DNA of 64,000 bases, from positions 1 through 64,000 of the forward strand of contig CAZEIH010000015.1 in the NCBI GenBank assembly GCA_964512095.1, read 5' to 3'. Source of the DNA: DTU013 sp964512095 (GTDB lineage: Bacteria > Bacillota > Clostridia > Acetivibrionales > DTU013). How positions within the stretch are numbered: position 1 is the first letter of the stretch; each line of letters starts with the position of its first letter. Shown here one piece after another: positions 16,630 to 25,298 of the stretch. The translations under genes were made by a program, and so were the position numbers. The notes under the pieces are model-generated. The model saw only the letters and a program-made list of their open reading frames with translations, was not told the origin of the DNA and ran no database searches.

Positions 16630-17484
16630 ATGAATAGTACAAGATGGGCTCATATGTTCAAAAGAGCGATAACCATAAGCTTGTATTTTACTGCAATAAT
16701 ATTCGTTCTGACATTCTGTAAAGTGTTTCTATATCAATCACATCTCGAAGATATTAGTGTTACTGCTGTTGAGTATGTAGCCGAGCTTGATGCAGCTTTT
16801 TTATCAGATGAATATTTTTCTGAGCTTGATGGCTCTTTTGAGAAAATAAAGAATGAAAATGTGCAGTGGTATGATAGAGAAAAAGCAAAGATAATGGCAG
16901 CGGGTGCAGTGCTCAATAAAATGATGGACGATCTCGAGAGTAATCCTGAAGCCTTAAAGTCTAATGATAATTACATTAGGTTTTTTGAAACCTTTGATAA
17001 TTACATTCTGATGTTAGATCAGATAACAGAGCGTATGCACTATTTTAGGAACACTCTGAATACATACGGCGATGCTCCGGTTAAGCTGGATGATATGATA
17101 AATTTGTCAGCTGAGGGCAGATGGCATTTGTTCAGCGCAGAATATCACCTTTATCATTATGGAGGCTTGAACGGAGCTTTAAATGTGAAATTTATTTCTA
17201 ATGATGGCAGATTTGAAGCTGTATACAACACGGAAACTTGGGAAATCTTGACTGACCCTGCAAATATGGGAACATACAATTATGCTCCCGGTGCATTGGA
17301 CTTATTGAAATTTATCAGCCATACCATATATGACAAGGAACCATGGAAGCAGTGGGGAAATGTTGAAGGTTTTGCATATGAGGATATTATGAAGCTGGAA
17401 TCCGGCCGTGGGACAGATGAGGCCAAGAAAAATAAACTCAAAGTAAAGGCATTGATTGAGAAAAGGAAAAGTGAAATAGAATAA
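16630..17484 (+). CDS. Unknown protein with one N-terminal transmembrane segment
   Basis: I do not recognise a family. The frame opens at 16612, but GGAG at 16614-16617 lies inside that reading and fits ATG 16630 best (spacing about 11), with ATG 16621 as alternative. The 284-residue product has one N-terminal membrane segment (ISLYFTAIIFVLTFCKVFL). An acidic, mostly helical external part follows, with a Trp/Tyr-rich region in the middle (WHLFSAEYHLYHYGGLNGA). The last 25 residues are highly charged. It most likely is a membrane-anchored extracytoplasmic protein. It stands alone between the AadE-like gene and the decamer repeat. Confidence 0.65.
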   Translation: MNSTRWAHMFKRAITISLYFTAIIFVLTFCKVFLYQSHLEDISVTAVEYVAELDAAFLSDEYFSELDGSFEKIKNENVQWYDREKAKIMAAGAVLNKMMDDLESNPEALKSNDNYIRFFETFDNYILMLDQITERMHYFRNTLNTYGDAPVKLDDMINLSAEGRWHLFSAEYHLYHYGGLNGALNVKFISNDGRFEAVYNTETWEILTDPANMGTYNYAPGALDLLKFISHTIYDKEPWKQWGNVEGFAYEDIMKLESGRGTDEAKKNKLKVKALIEKRKSEIE

Positions 17485-17626
17485 AAAATGAGTGGTGCTG
17501 TTTAGGCTGCACAAATGATGGCGGTACACCAACATACAGCAATACTCCTGCGATAGCCCTTCATGAAATTATTGTAAATCTTAGCTATTTGCAGTAGAAT
17601 AAACAAGTGAAAAACATTAAATGTTC

Positions 17627-17632
17627 TATAAT
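17627..17632 (+). promoter_or_regulatory. Candidate -10 box before the decamer repeat
   Basis: TATAAT lies 43 nt before the first decamer unit. The -35 region (GTGAAA or CAAGTG) is poor. If used, the repeat array would be in the 5' untranslated leader of the DUF2809 gene. Confidence 0.35.
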
Positions 17633-17669
17633 GGGAGTCGGTCACCTAATAAAAATCATCGAGAATAAG

Positions 17670-17880
17670 ATAGAACAGCATAGAACAGCATAGAACAGCA
17701 TAGAACAGCATAGAACAGCATAGANNNNNNNNNNNNNNNNNNNNNNNNNNNNNNNNNNNNNNNNNNNNNNNNNNNNNNNNNNNNNNNNNNNNNNNNNNNN
17801 NNNNNNNNNNNNNNNNNNNNNNNNATAGAACAGCATAGAACAGCATAGAACAGCATAGAACAGCATAGAACAGCATAGAG
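17670..17880 (+). repeat. 10-bp tandem repeat (ATAGAACAGC)n interrupted by an assembly gap
   Basis: Five perfect units precede the gap and five follow it. The last partial unit runs directly into the GAGGGG ribosome site of the next gene. The unit is not a multiple of three and the array is not coding; the long minus-strand frames across it are artefacts of the repeat. The true copy number is unknown. Confidence 0.95.
17725..17824. other. Assembly gap of 100 N inside the decamer repeat
   Basis: Exactly 100 N, a conventional placeholder for a gap of unknown length. Repeat units flank both sides. Confidence 0.98.
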
Positions 17881-17890
17881 GGGCAACAAG

Positions 17891-18295
17891 TTGAAAAAGC
17901 GGATTTTATATTTAATATTGGCAATAGTAAGCTTTGCAGTATGTGTGATGATAGTCGCATTTTTCTCTCAATGCCGCTTTATAAGAGGATTTATCGGAGA
18001 TGTGATCATTATCTTTCAGATGTACTTTCTGATAAAGGTCTTTATAGATGTAAAACCGTTAAAGCTTGCTTTGTTCACTCTGATATCAGCCTTTACAGTG
18101 GAGATCCTGCAGTATTTCCGGATCATCAGCGTACTGGGGCTTGAACATAACAAAATAGCTCGCGTAGTCATAGGATCGGTTTTTGATCCTCTAGATCTGC
18201 TTGCATATTTCACAGGAGCTGTTTTGGTATATGCCATTGATAATGGGTTTTTGAACAAGCAATTACGAACAAATAAATTGAATTCAGTACCATGA
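17891..18295 (+). CDS. DUF2809 family small membrane protein
   Basis: The 134-residue protein has four transmembrane segments and the DUF2809 signature: FIGDVIIIFQMYFLIK near residue 36, FTVEILQYF near 68, and GLEHNKIARVVIGSVFDPLD near 82. The function of DUF2809 proteins is not known; the topology recalls VanZ-like proteins. The start is TTG 17891 behind GAGGGG. The untranslated region immediately upstream is the decamer repeat array, so changes in copy number could alter leader length and translation. No operon partner is evident. Confidence 0.82.
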   Translation: MKKRILYLILAIVSFAVCVMIVAFFSQCRFIRGFIGDVIIIFQMYFLIKVFIDVKPLKLALFTLISAFTVEILQYFRIISVLGLEHNKIARVVIGSVFDPLDLLAYFTGAVLVYAIDNGFLNKQLRTNKLNSVP

Positions 18296-18413
18296 GGGGA
18301 TCAATTGGACGCAGGGATCATTGATAGTTCAATATGTGCAATTAGGTTTCTGCCAGGGTATCCAGGGTACTAAACAGTGAAAAAGATAAATGAGAATTAT
18401 TGAGGGGGTTATT

Positions 18414-18923
18414 ATGGGAGCAAATAACATCATCACAGATAGGCTTATTATTATTCCAATGGATTATTCATTAATGAGCGCAGTTTTGGAAAACCGTTAT
18501 GAAGAATTAGGAATTCAGGGTATAAAACGCAATATTGGCTGGCCACGGCAAGATACGATCGATATTTTGAGCTTTATAAAAGATGAATTAAAGAATAAAG
18601 ATGAAGTAAGCGGATTCTATGTATGGATGATTATAAAAAACGAAGACAGGACAATAATTGGCGATGCAGGCTTTAAAGGTTCACCGGACGAGCAGGGGAC
18701 CATTGATATCGGGTTTGGCCTGGTTGAAGATGAACAGTGTAAGGGTTATGGAACTGAAGCGGCAAAAGCTCTAATAAGCTGGGCATCTACGCAGAATGAT
18801 GTAAAAAGAATTACAGCAGACTGCCTGATCAATAATTATGGATCGATGAGGGTATTGCAAAAATGCAATATGAAGGAAACCGGCAAAGACTGCGAATCAA
18901 TTTTCTGGGAATTGGTTGTATAG
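18414..18923 (+). CDS. GNAT-family N-acetyltransferase
   Basis: The start is ATG 18414, five to six bases after GAGGGGG; an upstream in-frame ATG at 18390 lacks a ribosome site. The 169-residue product has the GNAT fold of RimJ/RimL type. A TDRLIIIPMDYSL start is followed by IIGDAGFKG (beta 4) and the acetyl-CoA loop EDEQCKGYGTEAAKALISWA (about residues 100-119). NNYGSMRVLQKCNM, typical of this subfamily, comes near the end. Substrates of such enzymes are protein N-termini or small amines; nothing here narrows it. It stands 18 bp before the transglutaminase-like gene and may share its transcript. Confidence 0.85.
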   Translation: MGANNIITDRLIIIPMDYSLMSAVLENRYEELGIQGIKRNIGWPRQDTIDILSFIKDELKNKDEVSGFYVWMIIKNEDRTIIGDAGFKGSPDEQGTIDIGFGLVEDEQCKGYGTEAAKALISWASTQNDVKRITADCLINNYGSMRVLQKCNMKETGKDCESIFWELVV

Positions 18924-18940
18924 AGAACTGATGGGAGAAC

Positions 18941-19942
18941 ATGATGTTGAACAGATTTATGAAACTTATCGCAACGATTCTAATACTGTCACTTGTGATG
19001 ATATATACACTGACCTCCTGTAATACGGCAAAGGACAGGTCATATCAGGTCAAAGAGACATACAGACTATATCTAGCAGAAGGATCAAAGGCCTATCTAA
19101 TGGTTGACCTGCCGGTTAGCTATGGTTATCAGAGCATTGATGGATTAACAGTAAATAATGCCGAGGAATATCACTTTGAACAGAAGGACGGCTATCAAAT
19201 TCTGCATGCCGAAGTAACAGGCGATGGCACTGAAAAGACTGTGGAGATTAATTATAACGTCGAACTATTTAGTGGGAATCATACATGGGATATGGTCAGT
19301 AGGGATGAATATCTGAAATCTTATGGAAATATTGACTCGGATAACCAGAGAATTACTGAACAAGCCCTATCTCTTAAGGTTGAAAATGACGACTATCTTA
19401 CGGCTAAAAAGATTTTAGCCTATGTCTCAAAAACAGTGAGTTTTGATAAAACCGCGACAGTAAATCGCAAAACCCTGCCTGCGTCTGAGATTCTGGAACA
19501 AAAAACAGGAGTGTGTACCGATTATGCAAATCTTGCAACTGCCATGCTCAGGGCAGCAGGCATCCCTTCAAAACATATCTCAGGCTTGGTTTACAACGAT
19601 TTGAAGGAAGCTTCGGACTGGTCTCACACAGCTAGCAGCGGATCACACGCATGGGTAGAATTCTATGCAGATGGGAAATGGCATTTTGCAGATCCTACGT
19701 GGGGGATTTTGTATTTTGATAATTCTGACGGATACCATCTATCATACGGAACAGAGCTGGTGGATGTAATTTCAGATGAATATAAGGTCCAATTCGATGA
19801 TTTAGTGAAGAGTATGGAGGATGAGGGATATTCAATCATCGGAGCTATGACTGCCCCGCTTAGGTTTTCGGCTTTTTCGGATGATGCGAATACAATGATC
19901 GTTCCAAAGGCTACAGTGGAAAAGCTTGAGGAACAAAAGTAA
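18941..19942 (+). CDS. Transglutaminase-like lipoprotein
   Basis: The 333-residue protein begins with a lipoprotein signal (ILILSLVMIYTLTSC), putting the acylated Cys near residue 27. A transglutaminase-like core follows. The catalytic Cys is in TGVCTDYANLATAMLRAAGI (near 191), the His in SGSHAWVEFY (near 237) and the Asp in HFADPTWG (near 252), so the triad is complete. Bacterial members of this superfamily mostly act as peptidases or in cell-envelope processing. ATG 18944 is as likely a start as ATG 18941, given GGGAGA at 18933. It is one of several single lipoprotein genes in this region. Confidence 0.87.
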   Translation: MMLNRFMKLIATILILSLVMIYTLTSCNTAKDRSYQVKETYRLYLAEGSKAYLMVDLPVSYGYQSIDGLTVNNAEEYHFEQKDGYQILHAEVTGDGTEKTVEINYNVELFSGNHTWDMVSRDEYLKSYGNIDSDNQRITEQALSLKVENDDYLTAKKILAYVSKTVSFDKTATVNRKTLPASEILEQKTGVCTDYANLATAMLRAAGIPSKHISGLVYNDLKEASDWSHTASSGSHAWVEFYADGKWHFADPTWGILYFDNSDGYHLSYGTELVDVISDEYKVQFDDLVKSMEDEGYSIIGAMTAPLRFSAFSDDANTMIVPKATVEKLEEQK

Positions 19943-20004
19943 TATTTGCTAAAAGATATAAACTGGTCCGAAAACGAACAGAGAATCACAGGAGGTTGAA
20001 TGTA

Positions 20005-21552
20005 ATGAGGAGGATTTTGGCTATAGTTATTGTGGCTTTTATGTTTACATTCTTATTTGGATGTGAAGTGAAAATTTCCACAAGAAAAAATGGGGATGAA
20101 AATGGTATAAGTAATCAAATACCCGGGGACACTTCGTTTTCATTGGATGATATTATTGATGAGCTGAAAAATCAAAAAAATGTCTCCTTGTATAGAAAGT
20201 CACCGAATAACGAGTATATAGCTTATATGGTTGGAAAAAGCAGCCCTGATTCATTTGAACCTTCGAGTCTATATATCTGGAAGGTCGATACAAAGGAACC
20301 AATCTTAACAGATATCCTTGATGAGACAGATGTATGCGATTTATGGTGGTCACCCAATAGCAGGTATTTGTTTATAGATACGGGTACATTCGTTTCGCGT
20401 AGCGGCTATTTACTTGACGTTAAAGAGATGAAAACAATTGATTCAATCGGTTATATAGGTGAGGTTTACTATTCACCTGATAGCAAAAAAATATTGTATA
20501 GTGCTTCCAGCGGAATTACGTCGAAAATAAAAGAGCAATTCATTGACCTATGTGAAATTCAGGACCTACTAATTTATGATATAGACTCAGGAAAGGAAAA
20601 ATCACTTCTGAATGGTACTGACAGTATTGATTATAGTGCACATGGGTGGCTGGATGAACAGACTGTCAGCTATACTCAAAATGAATGGAATATATATAAC
20701 GGCGAATTATCATACAACGAAACAAGCTACACATATGATTTGTTAAGTGAGAAAAGTTTTTTGATAGCGAAAGACGATCAAGGTTATGCTGCTAAATTCA
20801 ATCCAATTGTAGCTGGAGATTATCTCCTTGGAGGATATAGCCACGACAACGGATGGATAACAGCAGAAGATTTAGCCGATAGCATAAAAGGCGGTGAGGT
20901 GTACAACTGCTATGCTTTTGACAAAATGGCAGGCAAGGGTACAGGTAGCAGTGTTGAGCTGATAGAGCCATGTGATACTGTTTCAGTAACTGTATCGTGT
21001 GAAAATGATTATTTGGTGGCAGTATCTGGTGAATGGAATGCGTTACCTAGGGTTCCTATATCACAGGGTACAGACAATGAAATATATAAGAAGGTTATCA
21101 AGGATTTTCTAGCAGAGAATGGGCTTGCTGATACAGAGGCAGTCATTAGACAAAATTACAGGATAGATATTGATGGAGACGGAGTAGACGAGGTTTTGAT
21201 ATGGGCTTCCAATATGGACTTTGATTATATTGATATAATGGGTAAGAAAGGACAGTACTCGATTATACTGTTAAGAAGGCTAGTTGACGGTGAAGTCAAA
21301 AACATTCCAGTCACATGTGAGATATATACTGAAGATTACAGTGAGGACTACAATGATGACTTCTATACTAGTCCCGATTTTACTCTGGCTCTGGCTTACA
21401 TAGATAAGATAAGAGCAATTGCTGATGTCAACGGTGATGGCAAGATGGAGGTTATAGTTGATAGCAGATATTATGAAGGACATTTTGTCGTAGTATATGA
21501 GCTGCAGAATGATAAATTGGTGCTTGTTATCAGCAATGGATGGGGAGTATAG
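20005..21552 (+). CDS. Large lipoprotein with beta-propeller-like and calcium-loop-like segments
   Basis: ATG 20005 is preferred over TTG 19996 because GGAGG (19991-19995) then has 9-nt spacing. The 515-residue product has a lipobox FTFLFGC with Cys near residue 20. The middle part (about 60-330) has repeated short blocks such as SPNSRYLFIDTG and SPDSKKILYSA, the pattern of TolB/WD40-like propellers. Two acidic loops, DIDGDGVDEVLIW and DVNGDGKMEVIV, resemble the Ca-binding DxDGDGxxE loops of FG-GAP or dockerin-like repeats. It is probably surface-exposed. No catalytic residues stand out. It is followed by a small permease starting 14 bp later. Confidence 0.75.
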   Translation: MRRILAIVIVAFMFTFLFGCEVKISTRKNGDENGISNQIPGDTSFSLDDIIDELKNQKNVSLYRKSPNNEYIAYMVGKSSPDSFEPSSLYIWKVDTKEPILTDILDETDVCDLWWSPNSRYLFIDTGTFVSRSGYLLDVKEMKTIDSIGYIGEVYYSPDSKKILYSASSGITSKIKEQFIDLCEIQDLLIYDIDSGKEKSLLNGTDSIDYSAHGWLDEQTVSYTQNEWNIYNGELSYNETSYTYDLLSEKSFLIAKDDQGYAAKFNPIVAGDYLLGGYSHDNGWITAEDLADSIKGGEVYNCYAFDKMAGKGTGSSVELIEPCDTVSVTVSCENDYLVAVSGEWNALPRVPISQGTDNEIYKKVIKDFLAENGLADTEAVIRQNYRIDIDGDGVDEVLIWASNMDFDYIDIMGKKGQYSIILLRRLVDGEVKNIPVTCEIYTEDYSEDYNDDFYTSPDFTLALAYIDKIRAIADVNGDGKMEVIVDSRYYEGHFVVVYELQNDKLVLVISNGWGV

Positions 21553-21566
21553 AGGGGTGTCTACAC

Positions 21567-21995
21567 ATGTTTATGTACATATTTTCAATATTTTTTATTG
21601 TCGCATCTAATGTGATGTACAATATCAGTCAGAAATCGACGCCAGAGAAGGCGAATCCTTTTGCTGCGCTGCTGGTGACATATATAACAGCTATTGTCAT
21701 AACTGGCATAGCTCTTATATTTTTCAGGCCGGAAAAGGGTTTGGTGGAATCTGTCAAAGACCTCAATTGGACAAGCATTGTCCTTGGAATTTCGATAATA
21801 GGACTTGAATTCGGATATCTGATGGCATACAGGGCAGGCTGGAATATTAGTGTAGGTTCTCTTGTTGCAAATATAATCCTAGCGCTGATACTGATTCCCA
21901 TAGGAATATTGTTTTTCAAAGAACAGTTTGGATTGACTAAAGTTCTTGGTTCAATATTCTGCATTGTTGGATTGATATTGATAAACAAAAATTAG
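21567..21995 (+). CDS. Small EamA-like (half-size DMT) membrane protein
   Basis: ATG 21567 follows GAGGGG at 21552-21557; the frame also opens upstream at 21540 inside the previous gene. The 142-residue protein has four or five transmembrane segments and ends with FFKEQFGLTKVLGSIFCIVGLILINKN, the typical C-terminal of EamA half-transporters. Such short forms work as dimers, sometimes as multidrug or polyprenyl-linked sugar exporters (ArnE/F-like). The substrate is unknown. It may be cotranscribed with the lipoprotein upstream. Confidence 0.78.
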   Translation: MFMYIFSIFFIVASNVMYNISQKSTPEKANPFAALLVTYITAIVITGIALIFFRPEKGLVESVKDLNWTSIVLGISIIGLEFGYLMAYRAGWNISVGSLVANIILALILIPIGILFFKEQFGLTKVLGSIFCIVGLILINKN

Positions 21996-22044
21996 TACAT
22001 GAAGAGGAATTTTTGATAGTAGGAACGGGGAGTGAAAAGAGCTT

Positions 22045-22227
22045 ATGGCAGGAAATGTAAACTGTGAACATTGCATAAACTATGAGTACGATGAGGAATA
22101 TGGCTGCTGTGTGTGTCTGGTCGATTTGGATGAAGATGAATACTGTAGGTTTCTGCAGAGATCATTTGATAGCTGTCCGTATTTTCAGTTCAATGATGAA
22201 TACAAAACTGTCAGGAAACAGATGTGA
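22045..22227 (+). CDS. Small Cys-rich protein, DUF6472-like
   Basis: The 60-residue acidic protein has paired cysteines (CEHCINY near residue 7, CCVCLVD near 23, C at 34 and CPY near 45), a pattern that could bind zinc or a metal cluster. The end FNDEYKTVRKQM matches small Firmicutes proteins that I recall as DUF6472. The function is unknown. The ribosome site CGGGGAG lies about 12 nt before the ATG. A threefold AATGATGTAA repeat follows the stop codon. Confidence 0.7.
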   Translation: MAGNVNCEHCINYEYDEEYGCCVCLVDLDEDEYCRFLQRSFDSCPYFQFNDEYKTVRKQM

Positions 22228-22307
22228 TACGTAGAATGATGTAAAATGATGTAAAATGATGTAAGTAGATGAGATCATGAGCTGTTGTCTTGGAGAAAAC
22301 GGCTCAT

Positions 22308-22388
22308 ATATGGGTATCTTTACGGAGTCTGGTGATAAAACCGGTCAATAACCTAATGGGAACATTTTTATAATCGACTCGTCTATTT
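22308..22388 (+). repeat. Degenerate leader-like repeat, copy 1
   Basis: The block AGTCTGGTGATAAAACCGG plus TCAATA and a following AATGGG...TATAAT-like part recurs in degenerate form at 27467-27552. It contains TATAAT at 22369-22374 and precedes repeat R2 and the lipoprotein gene. Confidence 0.45.
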
Positions 22389-22390
22389 GT

Positions 22391-22512
22391 TTATCTATGT
22401 CATCAGAAGACGCCGACCTCTATAGGTCGCGATTAATGAAGACGAATTAATTAACTTCCTTGGTGAGGTGGAGTTCAGTCTCCACCTCACTCCCTGAGCG
22501 AAGCGAATTGAC
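22391..22512 (+). repeat. Structured intergenic repeat, copy R2 (full form)
   Basis: This full copy runs from TTATCTATGTCATCAGAAGA through the GCCGACCTCTATAGGTCG hairpin. The middle ATGAAGACGAATTAATTAAC and the second stem GTGAGGTGGAG/CTCCACCTCAC follow, and it ends GAGCGAAGCGAATTGAC. The GAGGTG/CACCTC change in both arms keeps the stem paired. It ends 22 bp before the next gene and may form part of its leader. Confidence 0.88.
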
Positions 22513-22533
22513 TAGAATTTTTGTGAGGTGTTT

Positions 22534-24099
22534 ATGGTGAAGAGAATAACAGTGACTTTAGTATTATTGTTGTCGATACTCATGGTGATGTCGGGGTGCA
22601 ATAAAGTAAATGTGTTACCAACTGCAGGTAACACTTACGAGGGGAGCATTGACGGAGTTGCTGATGGAACACCAGAAACAGGAACAGACGAAGTGGGAGC
22701 GACAGAAGCGGGAACAATAGAAACGGGATTAGCTGATGGAGAAGCAGAAGCGGGGACAATAGATGCGGGATTAGCGGAAACGGGAACAGACGACGCAGGA
22801 ACAGACGAAGTGGGAGCGACAGATGGAAAAGTCGAAGGAAACTCTGAAAATACGAGAGAAGGTCCTGCGGAAGTTATAGAGGATGTTTCAAAGGAAGATA
22901 ACGTAGATAATGGCACTGACACCGGTAGCAAAGAAACATCATATAAGCTGAAAGAACCGGAATTTTTAAAGCTTGAAAGCATTTCTCTCAATAGCTTGGC
23001 AGAGGATTATATCAACCTATCTGATGATGAATTCAGTAAACGCTATTCTGATGAAAAGCTTTGGGAGCTGGGCGCATTCGACAGGTTGCTGTTTACAGGG
23101 CGTGCTAAAGGAAAAATAATTGGAAATATCGGCATAGGCAGTACGCTTCAGCAAGTCCTTGATACATTCAGCAAATGCCAGTTTGGTACAGAAGAAATCA
23201 TCGATAAAGCTTCAGGTGTTCATGAGAAATACAGTCTCTATGGCTATAAAACCAGAGATTTCTATTTCACCTTCCAAGTCAATTCTGATACAAAGCTGGT
23301 GGAGAGCATCTGTTTTAGGAAGAGATATGTTTTACCTGATGAAGTTAGTGATATGCTTGTTGTTTTATCAGAGTATGGTGATTGGTATGGAGGTAATCTT
23401 ACAGGCGAGATAACGGATCTGTGGGAGAAATACTTTGAAAATGATAGGATCAAGCTCACACAGTGGGGCAGAGGCTCGATGACTATGATTTGTGACTATG
23501 GTTTCACTACCACCGCAGGCTTTGATCTGTCATATGGTGTATATGGTGACTATACCGGTGATATACCAGTGCTTCCTTCCAGGTCTAGCGAGTGGGGCGA
23601 AGGGACTTATGATCCCATCACAGTTTTTGAACTTGATTATCCTGAGTCTATGATATATAGAATATACAGCTATCTAGCTGAACAGGAGGATGTAATCAAA
23701 CATAGTAATGGGATGCTGTCGCCAGATGGATGTGTGTATGCGTATGCTGTTGAAGGAAATTGGCTTGATATACGGTCTTCTAGGCTTTATGAATCGGCCC
23801 ATGTAGTATTCCACAGTATGGATGGTCGGTTCCCCGATAAGCATCTGTATTTTGGGCATTTTTCCTCACTGGTAGGGTTCATTGGAGACCGTTACTTTGT
23901 CGAGACAAATATGATGGGATTGCATGTGGTGGATCTGAAGGACTGGAGCACCGTATACAGAGAAGACACAGTAGATGGCGGATATGATCTGAGATTGGAT
24001 GAGAAAAACAAAAGGATTCTTGATTCTGAGGGGAACATCTGGTATACATATGAGTTTGATTCCTCCGGAGGAATTAAAGTGTACAAGGTCGATAAGTAA
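22534..24099 (+). CDS. Lipoprotein with a repetitive Ala/Gly/Thr/Glu linker
   Basis: ATG 22534 follows GTGAGG with 5-nt spacing (GTG 22528 is the frame's first start). The 521-residue protein has the lipobox ILMVMSGC with Cys near residue 22. A disordered linker made of about ten 5-residue units follows (about 48-100; e.g. EVGAT, EAGTI, ETGLA). A large C-terminal domain from about 135 has no family I recognise. That domain has mixed beta-rich segments and an acidic surface. It should be an anchored surface protein. The linker DNA is a 15-bp tandem repeat. Confidence 0.72.
   Translation: MVKRITVTLVLLLSILMVMSGCNKVNVLPTAGNTYEGSIDGVADGTPETGTDEVGATEAGTIETGLADGEAEAGTIDAGLAETGTDDAGTDEVGATDGKVEGNSENTREGPAEVIEDVSKEDNVDNGTDTGSKETSYKLKEPEFLKLESISLNSLAEDYINLSDDEFSKRYSDEKLWELGAFDRLLFTGRAKGKIIGNIGIGSTLQQVLDTFSKCQFGTEEIIDKASGVHEKYSLYGYKTRDFYFTFQVNSDTKLVESICFRKRYVLPDEVSDMLVVLSEYGDWYGGNLTGEITDLWEKYFENDRIKLTQWGRGSMTMICDYGFTTTAGFDLSYGVYGDYTGDIPVLPSRSSEWGEGTYDPITVFELDYPESMIYRIYSYLAEQEDVIKHSNGMLSPDGCVYAYAVEGNWLDIRSSRLYESAHVVFHSMDGRFPDKHLYFGHFSSLVGFIGDRYFVETNMMGLHVVDLKDWSTVYREDTVDGGYDLRLDEKNKRILDSEGNIWYTYEFDSSGGIKVYKVDK
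22676..22830 (+). repeat. 15-bp in-frame tandem repeat in the lipoprotein linker
   Basis: Units of the type GAAGCGGGAACAATA repeat about ten times with variants. The block ACAGACGAAGTGGGAGCGAC occurs at both ends, showing a higher-order duplication. The unit encodes five residues. Confidence 0.85.
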
Positions 24100-24102
24100 A
24101 TG

Positions 24103-24292
24103 GAAGGGCAAGGGAGCACATAAGCTTGATGTTATTGCACTTGAGGAGATATTGGAATTCCATTCGCGCATTATATTTGCTAACTGTAATATCTGCATTA
24201 TCAATCCCTAGAGTTTTGTTTCCGATGACAGTTTCAAAACAAGGAATATTCCACATTATTGCAGCTGATGAATAACTTAAATAACCATCCAT
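24103..24292 (-). pseudogene. N-terminal fragment of an AbiEi-like/endonuclease-like gene
   Basis: The minus-strand frame begins MDGYLSYSSAAIMWNIP and continues ITVSKYNAR, then SLALP. This is the pattern (start, TAA-type helix, VTVxxxNAR, xCxLALP) seen at the N-terminus of abortive-infection AbiEi-like and restriction-endonuclease-like proteins of about 250-300 residues. About 63 residues remain; the rest is lost where the lipoprotein gene ends. It is a gene remnant, if the assignment is right. Confidence 0.4.
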
Positions 24293-24429
24293 GATATTAT
24301 TTTACACTACAGTGTGCAAAATTCCAACTTTTGGGCAATAATTTTGATTAAAATTAAGAATAAAGAGTAATGATGCTACATAATACAGGTTTCAAGTTTT
24401 GCACTAGTCAACAAAAAGTAGACACATTT

Positions 24430-25296
24430 TTAAACTGTAGTCACCTGATTTCCGAGATGATACTCCCTGTATTGTTTCGGAGTCAGGTAATTTAAAGAGT
24501 AAGCAGGTCTCTCATCATTGAAGAACATAATGTAATCAGCAATTTCCTCATCGATATCCCTGTCACCGGTTATGTGCATATCCGTAAATATCTCTGCCTT
24601 TATCCAGCCATTTATTGCCTCCATGGCGCCATTATCTGTCGGTGTACCTGCCCGCGACATCGAGTGGGTGATATGGTACAAGGGAAGCAAATCGTTAAAG
24701 CTCTTGGATGCATAGACGCTACCTTGGTCGGTATGCAGGACCATCTCTAGATCCGGATAGTTCTTCTTTATGTCAATGAGGCCGTTTAACCCGCTAGTAT
24801 ATGTCATCCTGTCTCCACGTCTGGAGGACAGGGAATAGGATAATATTTCATTGTTCCAGATGTCCATGTACAGTGCGAGCTCATAATAAGTCCCCTTAAG
24901 GTAAAAAGCTGTCATATCGCTGACAACACATTGCAGCGGTCCATCAACGTTCAGGCCTGCGGCCATAAGGTTAGGATATGCCTTGTAAGGATCTCCAGAT
25001 TTCTTGTATCTGTAATGTTTTGACTGACTCATAATCCCAGCCGTTTTACAGCACTTGTGCGCATACTGATCAGACACCTTAAGCCCTGTATCTATGCGAA
25101 TCTTGGCATTCAGCCATCTGTAACCATGTGAAGGATATTTCTCATGGTATTCCCTAAATAGCGCGAGGTCACTGACAAAGGACGTCAGACGCTTTGAAGG
25201 ATGTTCAAGTCGTTTCTTCCACTTATAGAAACCGCTCCTATTCACATGTATTACATCACAGAGCTTCTTCACAGGAAACTGTCCGGAGAGTTCCAT
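24430..25296 (-). CDS. IS3-family transposase, OrfB (DDE integrase domain)
   Basis: The 288-residue protein has an N-terminal HTH_21-like region (FPVKKLCDVIHVNRSGFYKW) and an rve integrase core. The catalytic acids are visible as D in CVVSDMTAFY (near residue 128), D in LHTDQGSVYAS (near 193) and E in DNGAMEAINGWIK (near 229). The typical IS3 end INFFNDERPAYSLNYLTPKQYR is present as IMFFNDERPAYSLNYLTP. It cuts and joins IS ends with OrfA. It starts 2 bp after orfA in another frame; in many IS3 members a programmed frameshift fuses the two. The gene is full length. Confidence 0.95.
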   Translation of the reverse strand: MELSGQFPVKKLCDVIHVNRSGFYKWKKRLEHPSKRLTSFVSDLALFREYHEKYPSHGYRWLNAKIRIDTGLKVSDQYAHKCCKTAGIMSQSKHYRYKKSGDPYKAYPNLMAAGLNVDGPLQCVVSDMTAFYLKGTYYELALYMDIWNNEILSYSLSSRRGDRMTYTSGLNGLIDIKKNYPDLEMVLHTDQGSVYASKSFNDLLPLYHITHSMSRAGTPTDNGAMEAINGWIKAEIFTDMHITGDRDIDEEIADYIMFFNDERPAYSLNYLTPKQYREYHLGNQVTTV

Positions 25297-25298
25297 AA

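Noticed and set aside
17670..17880. CRISPR array
   Set aside because: Units of 10-13 bp are directly adjacent with no unique spacers and no cas genes are near; the same holds for 45020-45160 and 48979-49086.
17642..17960. Three long minus-strand frames with YAVLCCSMLF-type repeats
   Set aside because: They are only the decamer repeat read in three frames; a 10-bp unit without stops makes all frames open. No ribosome site supports them.
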